A stretch of 64,000 bases of DNA from CAVSNH01 sp963729275 (lineage in GTDB: Bacteria; Actinomycetota; Acidimicrobiia; Acidimicrobiales; RAAP-2): assembly GCA_963729275.1 (NCBI GenBank), contig CAVSNH010000012.1, positions 1 to 64,000 on the forward strand, written 5' to 3'. How positions within the stretch are numbered: the first letter of the stretch is position 1; the number at the start of each line of letters is the position of its first letter. Position numbers and translations under genes: made by a program. Positions 50,266 to 58,548 of the stretch are shown one piece after another. The notes beneath the pieces were generated by a model. The model was not told the DNA's origin and searched no databases. It saw only the letters and a program-made list of their open reading frames with translations.

Positions 50266-51195
50266 ATGGCTCCCTTTCGCTTCGGGGTGCAGCTGTCGCG
50301 GGCGGGGTCGGCCGACGCCTGGCGGGCGGTGGCCCGCCGGATCGAGGAGCTCGGCTACTCGACGTTGTTCGTGCCCGACCATCTGGACGATCAATTCGCG
50401 CCGATCGTGGCTCTGTGCGCCGCCGCCGACGCGACCACCCGTCTCCGCGTGGGATCGCTCGTCTTCGACAACGACTACCGTCACCCGGTCGTGTTGGCCA
50501 AGGAGATCGCCACTCTTGACCTTCTCTCGAACGGACGTGTCGAGTTCGGCCTCGGCGCCGGATGGATGAAGTCCGACTACGAGCAGTCGGGAATCACTTA
50601 CGACCCCCCAGCCGTGCGGGTCGAGCGCATGGCCGAAGGTCTGGCCATCATGAAATTGCTGTGGGAGACGGGGACCGCCACCTTCGAGGGTGAGCACTAC
50701 CAGGTGACCGGGGCCGTCGGTCAGCCGCAGCCACAGCAGCACCCGCATCCGCCGGTCATCCTCGGCGGCGGCAGCCGGCGGGTCCTCGGCGTTGCCGCCC
50801 GCGAGGCGGACATCGTCGGCCTCAACCCCCGCCTGAGGGCCGGTCACATCGGGGCAGAGACCATCGCCTCGACCTCGGCCGAGCACTACGACGAACGGCT
50901 CGGGTGGGTGAAGGAATCGGCTGGCGACCGGTTCGACGACCTCGAGCTGCAGTGCCTCACCTTCGTCGTCCAGATCACCGACGACCAGGCCGAGGCAACC
51001 AAGCGATTGGCCGACCTCATGTCGGTCACACCTGATCAGATGGCGCAGACACCGGTCTGTCTCATCGGGACCATCGAGCAGATCATCGACATCCTCGAGG
51101 AACGCCGGGGACGATTCGGGTTCAATTACGTCGTGGTCCACGAAGGCGAGATGGAGGCCTTCGCCCCGGTGGTGGCCGCCCTGAGCGGTCGTTGA
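50266..51195 (+). CDS. F420-type LLM-class oxidoreductase (TIGR03621-like)
   Basis: The 309-residue TIM-barrel product resembles luciferase-like monooxygenases that use F420. It opens PFRFGVQLSRAGSADAWR, then LGYSTLFVPDHLDDQFAP, RVGSLVFDNDYRHPVVLAKE, GRVEFGLGAGWMKSDY and GGGSRRVLGVAAREADIVGLN. This matches the MSMEG_2516-like subfamily. The substrate is unknown. The ATG lies six bases after TAGGCT. Its stop overlaps nadD (TTGA), so it leads a nadD-rsfS operon. Divergent from the DAHP synthase gene. Confidence 0.88.
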   Translation: MAPFRFGVQLSRAGSADAWRAVARRIEELGYSTLFVPDHLDDQFAPIVALCAAADATTRLRVGSLVFDNDYRHPVVLAKEIATLDLLSNGRVEFGLGAGWMKSDYEQSGITYDPPAVRVERMAEGLAIMKLLWETGTATFEGEHYQVTGAVGQPQPQQHPHPPVILGGGSRRVLGVAAREADIVGLNPRLRAGHIGAETIASTSAEHYDERLGWVKESAGDRFDDLELQCLTFVVQITDDQAEATKRLADLMSVTPDQMAQTPVCLIGTIEQIIDILEERRGRFGFNYVVVHEGEMEAFAPVVAALSGR

Positions 51196-51794
51196 CTTTG
51201 TCGGGTTCGGGGCCTCGCATCGGGATCTTCGGCGGCACCTTCGACCCCATCCACAGTGCTCACGTGGAGGTGGCAGAGCGCGTGTCCGAGGTCCTGGCGC
51301 TGGACCGAATGCTGTTGGTGGTGGCCAACGACCCGTGGCAGAAGGTGGATCACGACGTCACACCGGCCGAGGATCGCTACGCCATGGTGGTGGCCGCCAC
51401 CGCCGGGCATCCCGGGCTCGAGCCCTCCCGGCTGGAGCTCGACCGGGGAGGCCCCTCCTACACCATCGACACCGTCCACGAGATCACTGCTCGGTGCCCG
51501 GGCGCCCAAGTGGTGCTCGTCGTCGGCGCCGACGTGGTCGATGGGCTGCCCACCTGGAAGGAGGAAGCTGCCTTGCGTGACCTCGTGACCCTGGCTGTCG
51601 TGGGCCGGCCCGGGGCCGGCCCACCGGTGGCACCCCCCGGTTGGCGGACCGTGCCCGTGCCGGCGTCACCTCGTGACATCTCGAGCACCGGGCTGCGTCG
51701 ACGCCTCCGGAATGGAGAGCCGGTCGACGGCCTCGTTCCGGACGACGTCATCCGTTGCATCCGCCAGCGCGGTCTGTACGCTACGGGCAGATGA
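51192..51794 (+). CDS. nadD: Nicotinate-nucleotide adenylyltransferase
   Basis: The 200-residue product makes NaAD in NAD synthesis. It has the nucleotidyltransferase start GPRIGIFGGTFDPIHSAHVEVAE (GxFxPxHxGH-type), VVANDPWQKVDHDVTPAEDR, DRGGPSYTIDTVHEI and the ISSTGLRRRL motif (ISSTxIR). The TTG start overlaps the LLM stop; TTG 51198 is an alternative. Its TGA overlaps the next ATG. Its position beside rsfS is conserved across bacteria. Confidence 0.95.
   Translation: MTLSGSGPRIGIFGGTFDPIHSAHVEVAERVSEVLALDRMLLVVANDPWQKVDHDVTPAEDRYAMVVAATAGHPGLEPSRLELDRGGPSYTIDTVHEITARCPGAQVVLVVGADVVDGLPTWKEEAALRDLVTLAVVGRPGAGPPVAPPGWRTVPVPASPRDISSTGLRRRLRNGEPVDGLVPDDVIRCIRQRGLYATGR
51777..51782 (+). promoter_or_regulatory. 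-10 element (TACGCT) inside nadD
   Basis: TACGCT, 8 nt, then the ATG of the membrane-protein gene, so rsfS could also be expressed without nadD. Confidence 0.3.
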
Positions 51795-52258
51795 CCATGA
51801 GGACGACGGGTGGAAGCCCGGCACCTCCACGCCGCAGAGCCGATCCGTTCGGTCCGCCTCCGCCAATCATCGGTGCCCCGCCCTCCGACGGCGATGACCG
51901 GACACACGACGACACGGCGCAGGTGGGTGGACGGGCAACAGCTCCCGGTCCCGCCGCACCGCCATCGGATGCCGAGCAGCCGCAGCCGCAGCCGGTCGAG
52001 AGTCCCCGCCAGGCCCCCCGCGAGACCCGCAGAGAGGTGCGCGAAGCCCGCCGCCGCCGCCGTCGTCTCTTGGCCGCGTGCGCCATCGTGGTCGCCGTCT
52101 GTCTGATGCTCACTATCCTGATCGTGAGCATGGCCCGCCAACGCCCGTCCGGATTGCCCGCACCCATGGCACCAAGGGCAGGGGCCATCGTCACCTATTC
52201 CGCTCCCAACCTGATCCCAAGCCACGGCGCGGTCGCGCCACGAGGAGGCCACCATTGA
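51791..52258 (+). CDS. Single-pass membrane protein of unknown function
   Basis: The 155-residue product has ~80 disordered residues rich in Pro/Gln/Ala and a highly basic stretch (RETRREVREARRRRRRLL). One membrane helix follows (AACAIVVAVCLMLTILIVSM, residues ~92-111), then a ~40-residue outside tail. The basic-inside rule puts the long N-terminus in the cytoplasm. I recognise no domain. It overlaps nadD (ATGA) and rsfS (TTGA), where other actinobacteria often carry a LytR-CpsA-Psr or similar wall gene. Linkage to rsfS and NAD synthesis is by position only. Confidence 0.7.
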   Translation: MTMRTTGGSPAPPRRRADPFGPPPPIIGAPPSDGDDRTHDDTAQVGGRATAPGPAAPPSDAEQPQPQPVESPRQAPRETRREVREARRRRRRLLAACAIVVAVCLMLTILIVSMARQRPSGLPAPMAPRAGAIVTYSAPNLIPSHGAVAPRGGHH

Positions 52259-52656
52259 GCGCAGCGAGCGCCACGACGGTCGTCATGGCCGATGACCCCA
52301 CCGTCTCCGCGGTCTGCGCGGCGGCGGCCAGAGCCGCTGACGCCAAGTCGGGCGAGGACACGGTCATCCTGGCCATGGGGGCACTGATCGCCGTCACCGA
52401 CGCCTTCGTGATCACAAGCGGACGCAACGGCCGGCAGGTCCGCACGATCGTCGACGAGGTCGAACGCCAGCTCAAGGAGAACCACGATCTGCGGCCCATT
52501 CGGATCGAGGGCAAGAGCGACGCCTACTGGGTGCTCATGGACTACGGCGACTTCGTCGTGCACGTCTTCTTGGAGGATGCCCGGCGCTTCTACGACCTCG
52601 AGCATCTATGGAGCGACGCCCCGCGGGTCCCGTGGCTGGTGGCGAGCGTCCCCTGA
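52255..52656 (+). CDS. rsfS: Ribosomal silencing factor RsfS
   Basis: The 133-residue product matches the RsfS/DUF143 fold: ADAKSGEDTVILAMGALIAV, TDAFVITSGRNGRQVRTIVDEVE, PIRIEGKSDAYWVLMDYGDFVVHVF and RRFYDLEHLWSDAP. It binds L14 and blocks subunit joining when nutrients are short. TTG 52255 overlaps the previous stop and has GAGGAGG seven bases upstream; ATG 52285 is possible. It ends before a hairpin shared with the convergent GerMN gene. Confidence 0.95.
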   Translation: MSAASATTVVMADDPTVSAVCAAAARAADAKSGEDTVILAMGALIAVTDAFVITSGRNGRQVRTIVDEVERQLKENHDLRPIRIEGKSDAYWVLMDYGDFVVHVFLEDARRFYDLEHLWSDAPRVPWLVASVP

Positions 52657-52713
52657 CGACTGCTGACGACTCCTGACGGCGACTGACCCTGAGTTCTGAC
52701 CTGTCGCCGTGCC

Positions 52714-52735
52714 CGCCGGCTCCGCCCGGCCGGCG
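52714..52735. terminator. Hairpin between convergent rsfS and GerMN genes
   Basis: Stem CGCCGGC/GCCGGCG (7 bp) with an 8-nt loop. Just before it (52657-52690) the CTGACGACT-type decamer repeats about three times. Confidence 0.5.
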
Positions 52736-52738
52736 CCA

Positions 52739-53389
52739 TTACTGCGGAGCCTGGGGCAGGTAGTCGAGGCGGGTGACCGGTCCCGGCACCTGGGCTCCAT
52801 TTGCCACCGGGACGGACTTGGGCTGGCCTCCGATGAGGAAGACGACGCCGGTGATCCCGCTGATCTGGGTCACCGTGTACACGACCTGGGCGATGGCCAA
52901 GGTCTGGTCGGGGCCCAACAGCTGCACCGGGTTCACGGCGAAGTCGACGGTGGCGACGCCGGCGGAAACCGAAACCGACACCTGGGTCCGGCTCCCCGAC
53001 ACGTACGTGGCGATCCCAAGGGCCTGCTCGGCCGCCGTCGGCCCCTCTAACAGGGCGCCGACGATCTGAGTGAGGTTGCCGGGGGAGGGCACGTCCCGCA
53101 AGACGGGCACGAGGTGCTCCTCCGGGGAGACGAGGTAGATGGTCTCGGCCACGCCGATCGGCGGTGGGCCCTGCGGGCTGGTGGTGGAGGTGGTGACCGG
53201 ATCGAGCAAGTGGAACGGGACGTCCGCCCGCGGGATGGGCTTGGCCGCGCCGGTCGGGATGCCGCATCCGGCGAGGAGGAGGGTGGCGAGCATGACCACG
53301 AGCCCGAGCCCGAGCCCCCGTCGCCTCGGCGTGGCCGGGTGGATCGCCCTGCGTCCGCCAGCTCGTCGTCGTCCGGGTGATCCGATCAT
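52739..53389 (-). CDS. GerMN-domain lipoprotein (truncated LpqB-like)
   Basis: The 216-residue product has a basic lead and a lipobox (ATLLLAGCGIPTGA, Cys near residue 42). A GerMN domain follows (~80-195, TIYLVSPEEHLVPVLRDV, GATV-type VSAGVATVDFAVN, TQISGITGVVFLIGG). In mycobacteria the gene after mtrB is lpqB, an ~580-residue lipoprotein with GerMN plus a propeller. This copy has only the GerMN part, so it is either shortened LpqB or a minimal partner. Its start overlaps the mtrB stop (TAATG), so it is a member of the mtrAB operon. It should face the cell exterior and act with the MtrB sensor. Confidence 0.82.
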   Translation of the reverse strand: MIGSPGRRRAGGRRAIHPATPRRRGLGLGLVVMLATLLLAGCGIPTGAAKPIPRADVPFHLLDPVTTSTTSPQGPPPIGVAETIYLVSPEEHLVPVLRDVPSPGNLTQIVGALLEGPTAAEQALGIATYVSGSRTQVSVSVSAGVATVDFAVNPVQLLGPDQTLAIAQVVYTVTQISGITGVVFLIGGQPKSVPVANGAQVPGPVTRLDYLPQAPQ

Positions 53390-55017
53390 TAGGCGTCGGC
53401 CCCGGTGGCCCCGTCGGCCCCCTCGGGCCCATCGGTCGCCTCGACCGCGTCCGACCCGTTCGGCGAACCGGAGCCGCTCGGCTCGAGGGGCAGCTCGACG
53501 ACGAATCTCGACCCTCGGCCGGGGTTGTCCTCTACGCTCACCCGGCCGCCGTGGAGGCGTACGTGCTCGGCGACGAGTGAGAGGCCGAGCCCGGTGCCCG
53601 TGTTGGCCGTTCGCTGGCCAGAGCGGCTTCCTCTATAGAAGCGCTCGAAGAGGAGCTCGCGCTCGGCCGCCGGTATCCCGGGCCCCCGGTCCTCCACGAC
53701 CACTCGGATGGACGTTGCCGGACGGAGCCCACCACTCCCGTTCGGGTCGCCGTCGGGCGGGCGTTCGACCACGACCCGGCTCACCCCACCGGCGTAGAGC
53801 GACGCGTTCTCCACCAGGTTGGCCATCACCCGTTCGAAGCGTCGCTTGTCGACCCGCAGGCGCATGCCGTCGACGCCCGGACCGAGCTCGACGGGAATGG
53901 GGGCCGCCCTCGTCCCGTCACCGGCGACCGGCGCGGTGGCACCCACCGCCCGACGCACGAGCTCCCCGGGGTCGACCTCGTCGAGGGACAGCTCGGCCGA
54001 CCCGGCATCCACCCGAGAGATCTCGAGGAGGTCGTCGACCATGCGGGTGAAGCGGTGGACGTCGCCGTCGAGTAGGTCGAGCGCGCTTTGGGCGCGTGGA
54101 GACAGCTGGTGGCGGTGGCTGTCGAGGACGCTGACCGTGGCCGACAGTGTGGTGAGGGGGGACCGCAGCTCGTGGCTCACGTCCGAGGTGAAGCGAGCCT
54201 CCCGCTCGATGCGCTCCTGAACGTTGGCGGTCATCCGGTTGAAGGCGGCGGCCAGCTCCTTCAGATCGGCGTCGCCCCCGGCGTCTACCCGGGTGTCCAG
54301 CCGGCCGCCGGCGATGGCCACCGCCGCCTCGGTGACCCCGGCCAGCGGCCGCAGGGCCCGCGAGCTGGCCCACCGCCCGACGGCGGCGCCGGCCAGGGTG
54401 GTGACGAGTGCGGCCGCGGCCAGGGCGAAGGCCAGGCCCCGCAGGGTGCCGACCAGCTCGTCGAGGGAGAAGACCTCGAAGTAGGCGGCATGTACGGCGG
54501 GCAGCGGTATCCCGATGACCACCTGCGGCGTCCCCCCGAGGGAGAAGACTTGCGAGGCCGGGGTGCCCGCCAGCACGAGACTGCGCTCGGTGACGGGGAT
54601 GGAGTTCTGGCCGACTGAGAACGAGGTCGCATACCACTGACCGTTGGCGTGCAGGACCGAGCGCGAGCCCGGTACGGAATCGACCGAGGCGATGAGCTCG
54701 TAGACCTGGGTGCCGGGTGAGCGCAACGACGTCTCGATGAGCGAGGCGTTGGCGAAGGCCTGGTGCTGGGCGGTCGATTGCCGCTCGTTCAGAAAGTTCT
54801 GACGTGCGGTGAAGTAGGTGACGCCGGCCATGATCGTCGAGAGGGCGAAGGCGCCGATGGCGAACGCGGCGGTGACCCGAGCCCGGAGGCCGAGGCCGCC
54901 CGAGAGCAGTGTCCGGTGCGTCCGGTGGTGGTTGCTCGTGCCTGCCGGTCGACGGAGGCTGGCCGACAGTCCGCTGCGATGGGGGGCAGTGGTGGTGGCG
55001 GCCTCCGTCCGCGACAT
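53389..55017 (-). CDS. mtrB: MtrB-like sensor histidine kinase
   Basis: The 542-residue kinase has a disordered start, a first membrane helix (FAIGAFALSTIMAGVTYF), an extracytoplasmic sensor (~75-195), a second membrane helix with HAMP (VTTLAGAAVGRWASSRALRPL, then GGRLDTRVDAGGDADLKELA), HisKA with RFTSDVSHELRSPLTTLSA (phospho-His), and HATPase_c motifs NLVENASLYAG, DRGPGIP, and TGLGLSLVAEHV. It phosphorylates MtrA in response to envelope/division state. ATG 55017 starts two bases after the MtrA stop; upstream residues in the long frame are not family-like. Confidence 0.93.
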   Translation of the reverse strand: MSRTEAATTTAPHRSGLSASLRRPAGTSNHHRTHRTLLSGGLGLRARVTAAFAIGAFALSTIMAGVTYFTARQNFLNERQSTAQHQAFANASLIETSLRSPGTQVYELIASVDSVPGSRSVLHANGQWYATSFSVGQNSIPVTERSLVLAGTPASQVFSLGGTPQVVIGIPLPAVHAAYFEVFSLDELVGTLRGLAFALAAAALVTTLAGAAVGRWASSRALRPLAGVTEAAVAIAGGRLDTRVDAGGDADLKELAAAFNRMTANVQERIEREARFTSDVSHELRSPLTTLSATVSVLDSHRHQLSPRAQSALDLLDGDVHRFTRMVDDLLEISRVDAGSAELSLDEVDPGELVRRAVGATAPVAGDGTRAAPIPVELGPGVDGMRLRVDKRRFERVMANLVENASLYAGGVSRVVVERPPDGDPNGSGGLRPATSIRVVVEDRGPGIPAAERELLFERFYRGSRSGQRTANTGTGLGLSLVAEHVRLHGGRVSVEDNPGRGSRFVVELPLEPSGSGSPNGSDAVEATDGPEGADGATGADA

Positions 55018-55019
55018 GG

Positions 55020-55703
55020 TCAGACCGCCAGCTTGTAGCCCATGCCTCGGACAGTGAGGATGAACCGGGGCGTCGCCGGATCGGGCTCCACCTTGGTGCG
55101 AAGGCGACGGATGTGCACGTCCACCAGCCGACCGTCGCCGAAGTAGTCGTAGCCCCACACCTGCTCGAGCAGGTGCTCTCGGCTCAGCACCTTGCCAGGG
55201 TGGCGGGCGAGCTCGCACAGGAGGCGGAACTCGGTCCGCGTGCAGTGCACCTCCTCCCCGCCCCGCCGCACGACGCCGGCGTCGGGCTCGATCTCGACGT
55301 CGCCGAAGCTGAGCACGGACAGGTTGGGAGAGGTGTCGTCCGCTCGCACGCGGCGCAACAGGGCACGGATACGTGCGGCCAGCTCCTTGGACACGAAGGG
55401 CTTGGTGACGTAGTCGTCGGCTCCTGCCTCCAGGCCGGCCACCACGTCGTGGGTGTCGGACCTCGCCGTCACCATGATGATGGGCACGGCGCTCTGTCGC
55501 CGGATGGTGCGACAGGTCTCGAACCCGTCGATACCTGGGAGCATGAGGTCGATGAGGGCGAGCTCGAAATGGTCGTCGGCGAACCGCTCGACCGCGTCCT
55601 CCCCGCTGCCCACGTCCTCGACCTGGTAACCCTCGTCCTCGAGGGCCAGCCGCATCGAGGAACGGATCCGCTCGTCGTCCTCGACGATCAGGATGCGGCT
55701 CAT
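55020..55703 (-). CDS. mtrA: MtrA-like response regulator
   Basis: The 227-residue OmpR/PhoB-type regulator has receiver motifs ILIVEDDERIR, ALIDLMLPGIDGFE (phospho-Asp), IIMVTARSD and DYVTKPF. The winged-helix domain contains RTEFRLLCELARHPGKVLSREHLLEQVWGYDY and DVHIRRLRTKVE. In mycobacteria MtrA controls dnaA, rpf and ripA, linking replication and wall hydrolysis; that regulon is inferred here. It heads mtrA-mtrB-gerMN on the minus strand. A GATGAT hexamer six bases before the ATG is a weak -10. Confidence 0.93.
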   Translation of the reverse strand: MSRILIVEDDERIRSSMRLALEDEGYQVEDVGSGEDAVERFADDHFELALIDLMLPGIDGFETCRTIRRQSAVPIIMVTARSDTHDVVAGLEAGADDYVTKPFVSKELAARIRALLRRVRADDTSPNLSVLSFGDVEIEPDAGVVRRGGEEVHCTRTEFRLLCELARHPGKVLSREHLLEQVWGYDYFGDGRLVDVHIRRLRTKVEPDPATPRFILTVRGMGYKLAV

Positions 55704-55795
55704 GTTCCGATCATCCCACGACCGGGTGCGACCACATCCTCACGGGCCGGGATGGTCAGCGTCGACCGGTTGTCCGGCCGCAGGTGCCGCAGGTG

Positions 55796-57475
55796 CTAGT
55801 TGACCCAGATCTGAGTGGGCCAGATGGCGCCGGTGATCATGCCGAAGGCCCCGCTGCCGTCCGGCGCCGTCGGGTTGTTGAAGTTCTGCACCTTGGGCGC
55901 TGCGCCGATCGACCACACCGCCCGGTCGAGCCAGACGTAGGGCAGGTCGGAGCCCATGAGCCGTCCCACCTCCTGGTAGGCGGCGGCTCGGTCGGCCGGG
56001 TTGGACGACTGCCGGCCCTTGAGAAGGGCGGTCTGCATCGCCGGGTCGGTGTTGCGGGCCATATTGATGGAGTACACGGCGTTGATCTCGGTCGGGCTCC
56101 AGAAGATGTAGTTGAGGTCGGGGTCGACGGCTCCGAACTGGCGCCACACGAGGCACTCGAAGGAGCCGAGTAGGGCGTCGTTGATGAGCGACGCCTGCTG
56201 GACCGACGAGAGGGTGCTCTGTACGCCGATGTTCTGGAACTGAGCCTGGATGTACTCGGCGATCTTGGTCGTGTTGGCGTCCGGGGTGTGTCCGACGCTG
56301 ATCGAGACCGGCTGCCCGGTCTCCTGCTTGACCTCCTGGATCAACTGCTTGGCCTTGGCAACATCGGGCGTGGGGTAGCCGGTGGGGGCGTAGTAGGGGG
56401 AGCCCGACGGGAACGGACCGGAGGCGGGCACGTTCAAACCGCCGGCATCGATCACGCTCACGTACTGGGCAGAGCTGACCGCCATGGCCGCCGCTTGTCG
56501 GACCTTGAGATTGTTGAAGGGCGCTTTCGCCGAGTTGAGGAGAAGGCAGCCCATGTCCGGCTCGCCGGCTACGTGGTCGACGTCGTCGATAAAGGAGAAC
56601 GACGAGGATTTGAGTTGCCCCGTGACCTGCGCCTCCGAGGTGTGCATCATGTCGACGTTGCCCACCTCGAGGCTGCTGTAGAGCTGTTGGGCGTCGGGGA
56701 TGGGCTTGTAGGTGATGCTGTCGAGATAGGGCAGGCCGGAACGCCAGTAGTGGGGGTTCTTGGTGGCCGTGAAGTGGTCGTTGGGTGTCCAGCTCTGGAA
56801 GACGAAGGGACCGGTGCCGATTGGGTTGGTCTGGTCGGGGGGGTTGCTGTTGAGCCACTTCGGCTCGGCGATGAAGGCCACCTGACCGCCGATGCCGCCG
56901 GCCAGGTAGTAGTCGAAGGGCACCCAGGGCGAGCTCATGTTGACGGTGACCGCCAGGGGGCCCGTTTGGGACATGGTGTCGATGGTGGTCAGGGCCGGGC
57001 CGGTCAGCGCCGCAGCCTTCTGGGCCTCGAAGTTGGCCAGCAGCGCCGCCCCGTCACAGGGCGTGCCGTTGTGGAACAAGAGATTGGGTCGGAGGGTGAC
57101 GGTCCACGTCGTGTAGTCGGCGTTCGGGGTGATCGACTCGGCCAGGTAGGGCTTCACCGTGATCCCATCCGCGGCGATGATGGCCAGCGGATCGAAGACG
57201 GTCCGGGCGTAGAGGATGCCGGTCGTGTCGAACGTCCCGGCGATCGGGCTGAAGCCCTTCTCCTCGGCCTCGGTGCCGAAGATCACCTGCCCGCCTGGTC
57301 GCGGCGTGGCGCTGGTGACGCCGTTGCCTTTCGTGGCCGACGAGCCCGACGACGACGCACCGGAGTTCGAGCTGCAGGCGGCGAGGAGCCCACCCGAGGA
57401 CCCGGCTGCGGCCAGCCCGGCGCCAACCGCGGCGCTGCGGGCCAAGAACGAACGTCGGTCGATGCGGTCTCCCAT
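55796..57475 (-). CDS. Tat-exported peptide-binding lipoprotein (SBP family 5)
   Basis: The 559-residue product has a twin-arginine start (RIDRRSFLARSAAVGAGL) and a lipobox ending LLAACSSNSG, so it is a Tat-type lipoprotein. The SBP_bac_5 region includes GGQVIFGTEAEEKGFSP, ITPNADYTTWTVTLRPNLLFHN, IGTGPFVFQSWTPNDHFTATK, NPHYWRSGLPYLDSITYKPI, and LLLNSAKAPFNNLKVRQAAAMA. It captures oligopeptides or related solutes for an ABC importer. No permease or ATPase genes are adjacent, so its transporter must be elsewhere. AAGGGGA precedes the ATG. Confidence 0.9.
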   Translation of the reverse strand: MGDRIDRRSFLARSAAVGAGLAAAGSSGGLLAACSSNSGASSSGSSATKGNGVTSATPRPGGQVIFGTEAEEKGFSPIAGTFDTTGILYARTVFDPLAIIAADGITVKPYLAESITPNADYTTWTVTLRPNLLFHNGTPCDGAALLANFEAQKAAALTGPALTTIDTMSQTGPLAVTVNMSSPWVPFDYYLAGGIGGQVAFIAEPKWLNSNPPDQTNPIGTGPFVFQSWTPNDHFTATKNPHYWRSGLPYLDSITYKPIPDAQQLYSSLEVGNVDMMHTSEAQVTGQLKSSSFSFIDDVDHVAGEPDMGCLLLNSAKAPFNNLKVRQAAAMAVSSAQYVSVIDAGGLNVPASGPFPSGSPYYAPTGYPTPDVAKAKQLIQEVKQETGQPVSISVGHTPDANTTKIAEYIQAQFQNIGVQSTLSSVQQASLINDALLGSFECLVWRQFGAVDPDLNYIFWSPTEINAVYSINMARNTDPAMQTALLKGRQSSNPADRAAAYQEVGRLMGSDLPYVWLDRAVWSIGAAPKVQNFNNPTAPDGSGAFGMITGAIWPTQIWVN

Positions 57476-57648
57476 GATTCCCCTTCGGCGTCAGTCGGAT
57501 CGGGCAGGTGATGACCCGCGACATTGCTCGTTTGCGGCGGCCGGCACGGACCAGCGCGACCGCCGGGCTGGTGTTTTTGAGCACGTTAGCTCCGGTGACC
57601 ACGTCAAGCCTGGTCATTGAAGTACCCGGTCCGAAGAGGGCGCGCCGG

Positions 57649-57654
57649 TACTCT
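57649..57654 (+). promoter_or_regulatory. -10 element (TACTCT) of xerC
   Basis: TACTCT, six bases, then GTG at 57661; sets the start. Confidence 0.45.
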
Positions 57655-57660
57655 GTGGCC

Positions 57661-58548
57661 GTGTCCTGGGAGGTCGACGGCTACCGGCGGTCAGTCGGTG
57701 GACTGGCCCCAACGACTGTTCGGGCCTACGCCACCGACATCGAGCGCTTCGCCGAGTGGGCTGAGCGCGGCGGCACCTCGGGCCCCGGCGGCGTCAGCCG
57801 ACTCCTGCTTCGCCGCTATCTCGCCTTCTTGGCCACCCGGGGTCGGTCGAAGGCCACCATCTCTCGGACGGCGGCGTCGCTCCGGTCCTATTTCCAGTGG
57901 GTCGCCCGTCGAGGTCTGGTCGAAGCCGACCCGTCGGTGCGGCTGACCGCCCCCGCCCCCGACTCGCGTCTGCCGCAGGTCCTCGGGCACGAGGACATCC
58001 GTCTCCTGCTCGAGGACGATGCCGACGACGAGGACCGAACCGACATCGACCGACGAGACGACGCCGTGCTCGAGCTGCTCTACGGGGGAGGCCTCCGGGT
58101 GGCCGAGCTCTGTGCCCTCGATGTGGGCGACGTCGACCTCCGCCGGCGGGTGGTCACGGTGCTGGGCAAGGGGGCCAAGCAGCGACAGGTCCTCATCCAC
58201 GAGCAGGCGGCCGAGGCCATCTCGGTCTGGCTGGACAGCGCTCGCGCCGCGTTGATGACCGAGGCGAGCCCGCCGGGCGCGCTCTTCTACAACCGGCGCG
58301 GGAAGCGGCTTGGAACCCGCGACGTCCGGCGCATCCTCGACCGCCGGTCGGTCGTGCCCACCCACCCTCACGCCCTCCGCCACACGTTCGCCACCCACCT
58401 TCTCGATGGAGGCGCTGACCTCCGGGTCGTCCAGGAGCTGCTGGGCCACGCCAGTCTCCAGACCACCCAGGTCTACACTCATGTCAGCAAGGAGCGCCTG
58501 GTGGAGGTATATGGCGCCACGCACCCACGGGCCGAAGGGGACGATTGA
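57661..58548 (+). CDS. xerC: Tyrosine recombinase XerC
   Basis: The 295-residue product has the SAM-like N-domain (residues ~1-85, TTVRAYATDIERFAEWAER) and a catalytic domain with the Arg in LLYGGGLRVAELCALDVGD, Lys in VLGKGAKQRQV, His-x-x-Arg in THPHALRHTFATHLLDGG, His/Trp-position in LLGHASLQTTQVYTH, and the Tyr nucleophile in VYTHV. It resolves chromosome dimers at dif with XerD. Length fits XerC (~300). Its stop overlaps the sigma factor TTG by four bases. Location ahead of whiG and rpsB resembles the Streptomyces order. Confidence 0.93.
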   Translation: MSWEVDGYRRSVGGLAPTTVRAYATDIERFAEWAERGGTSGPGGVSRLLLRRYLAFLATRGRSKATISRTAASLRSYFQWVARRGLVEADPSVRLTAPAPDSRLPQVLGHEDIRLLLEDDADDEDRTDIDRRDDAVLELLYGGGLRVAELCALDVGDVDLRRRVVTVLGKGAKQRQVLIHEQAAEAISVWLDSARAALMTEASPPGALFYNRRGKRLGTRDVRRILDRRSVVPTHPHALRHTFATHLLDGGADLRVVQELLGHASLQTTQVYTHVSKERLVEVYGATHPRAEGDD

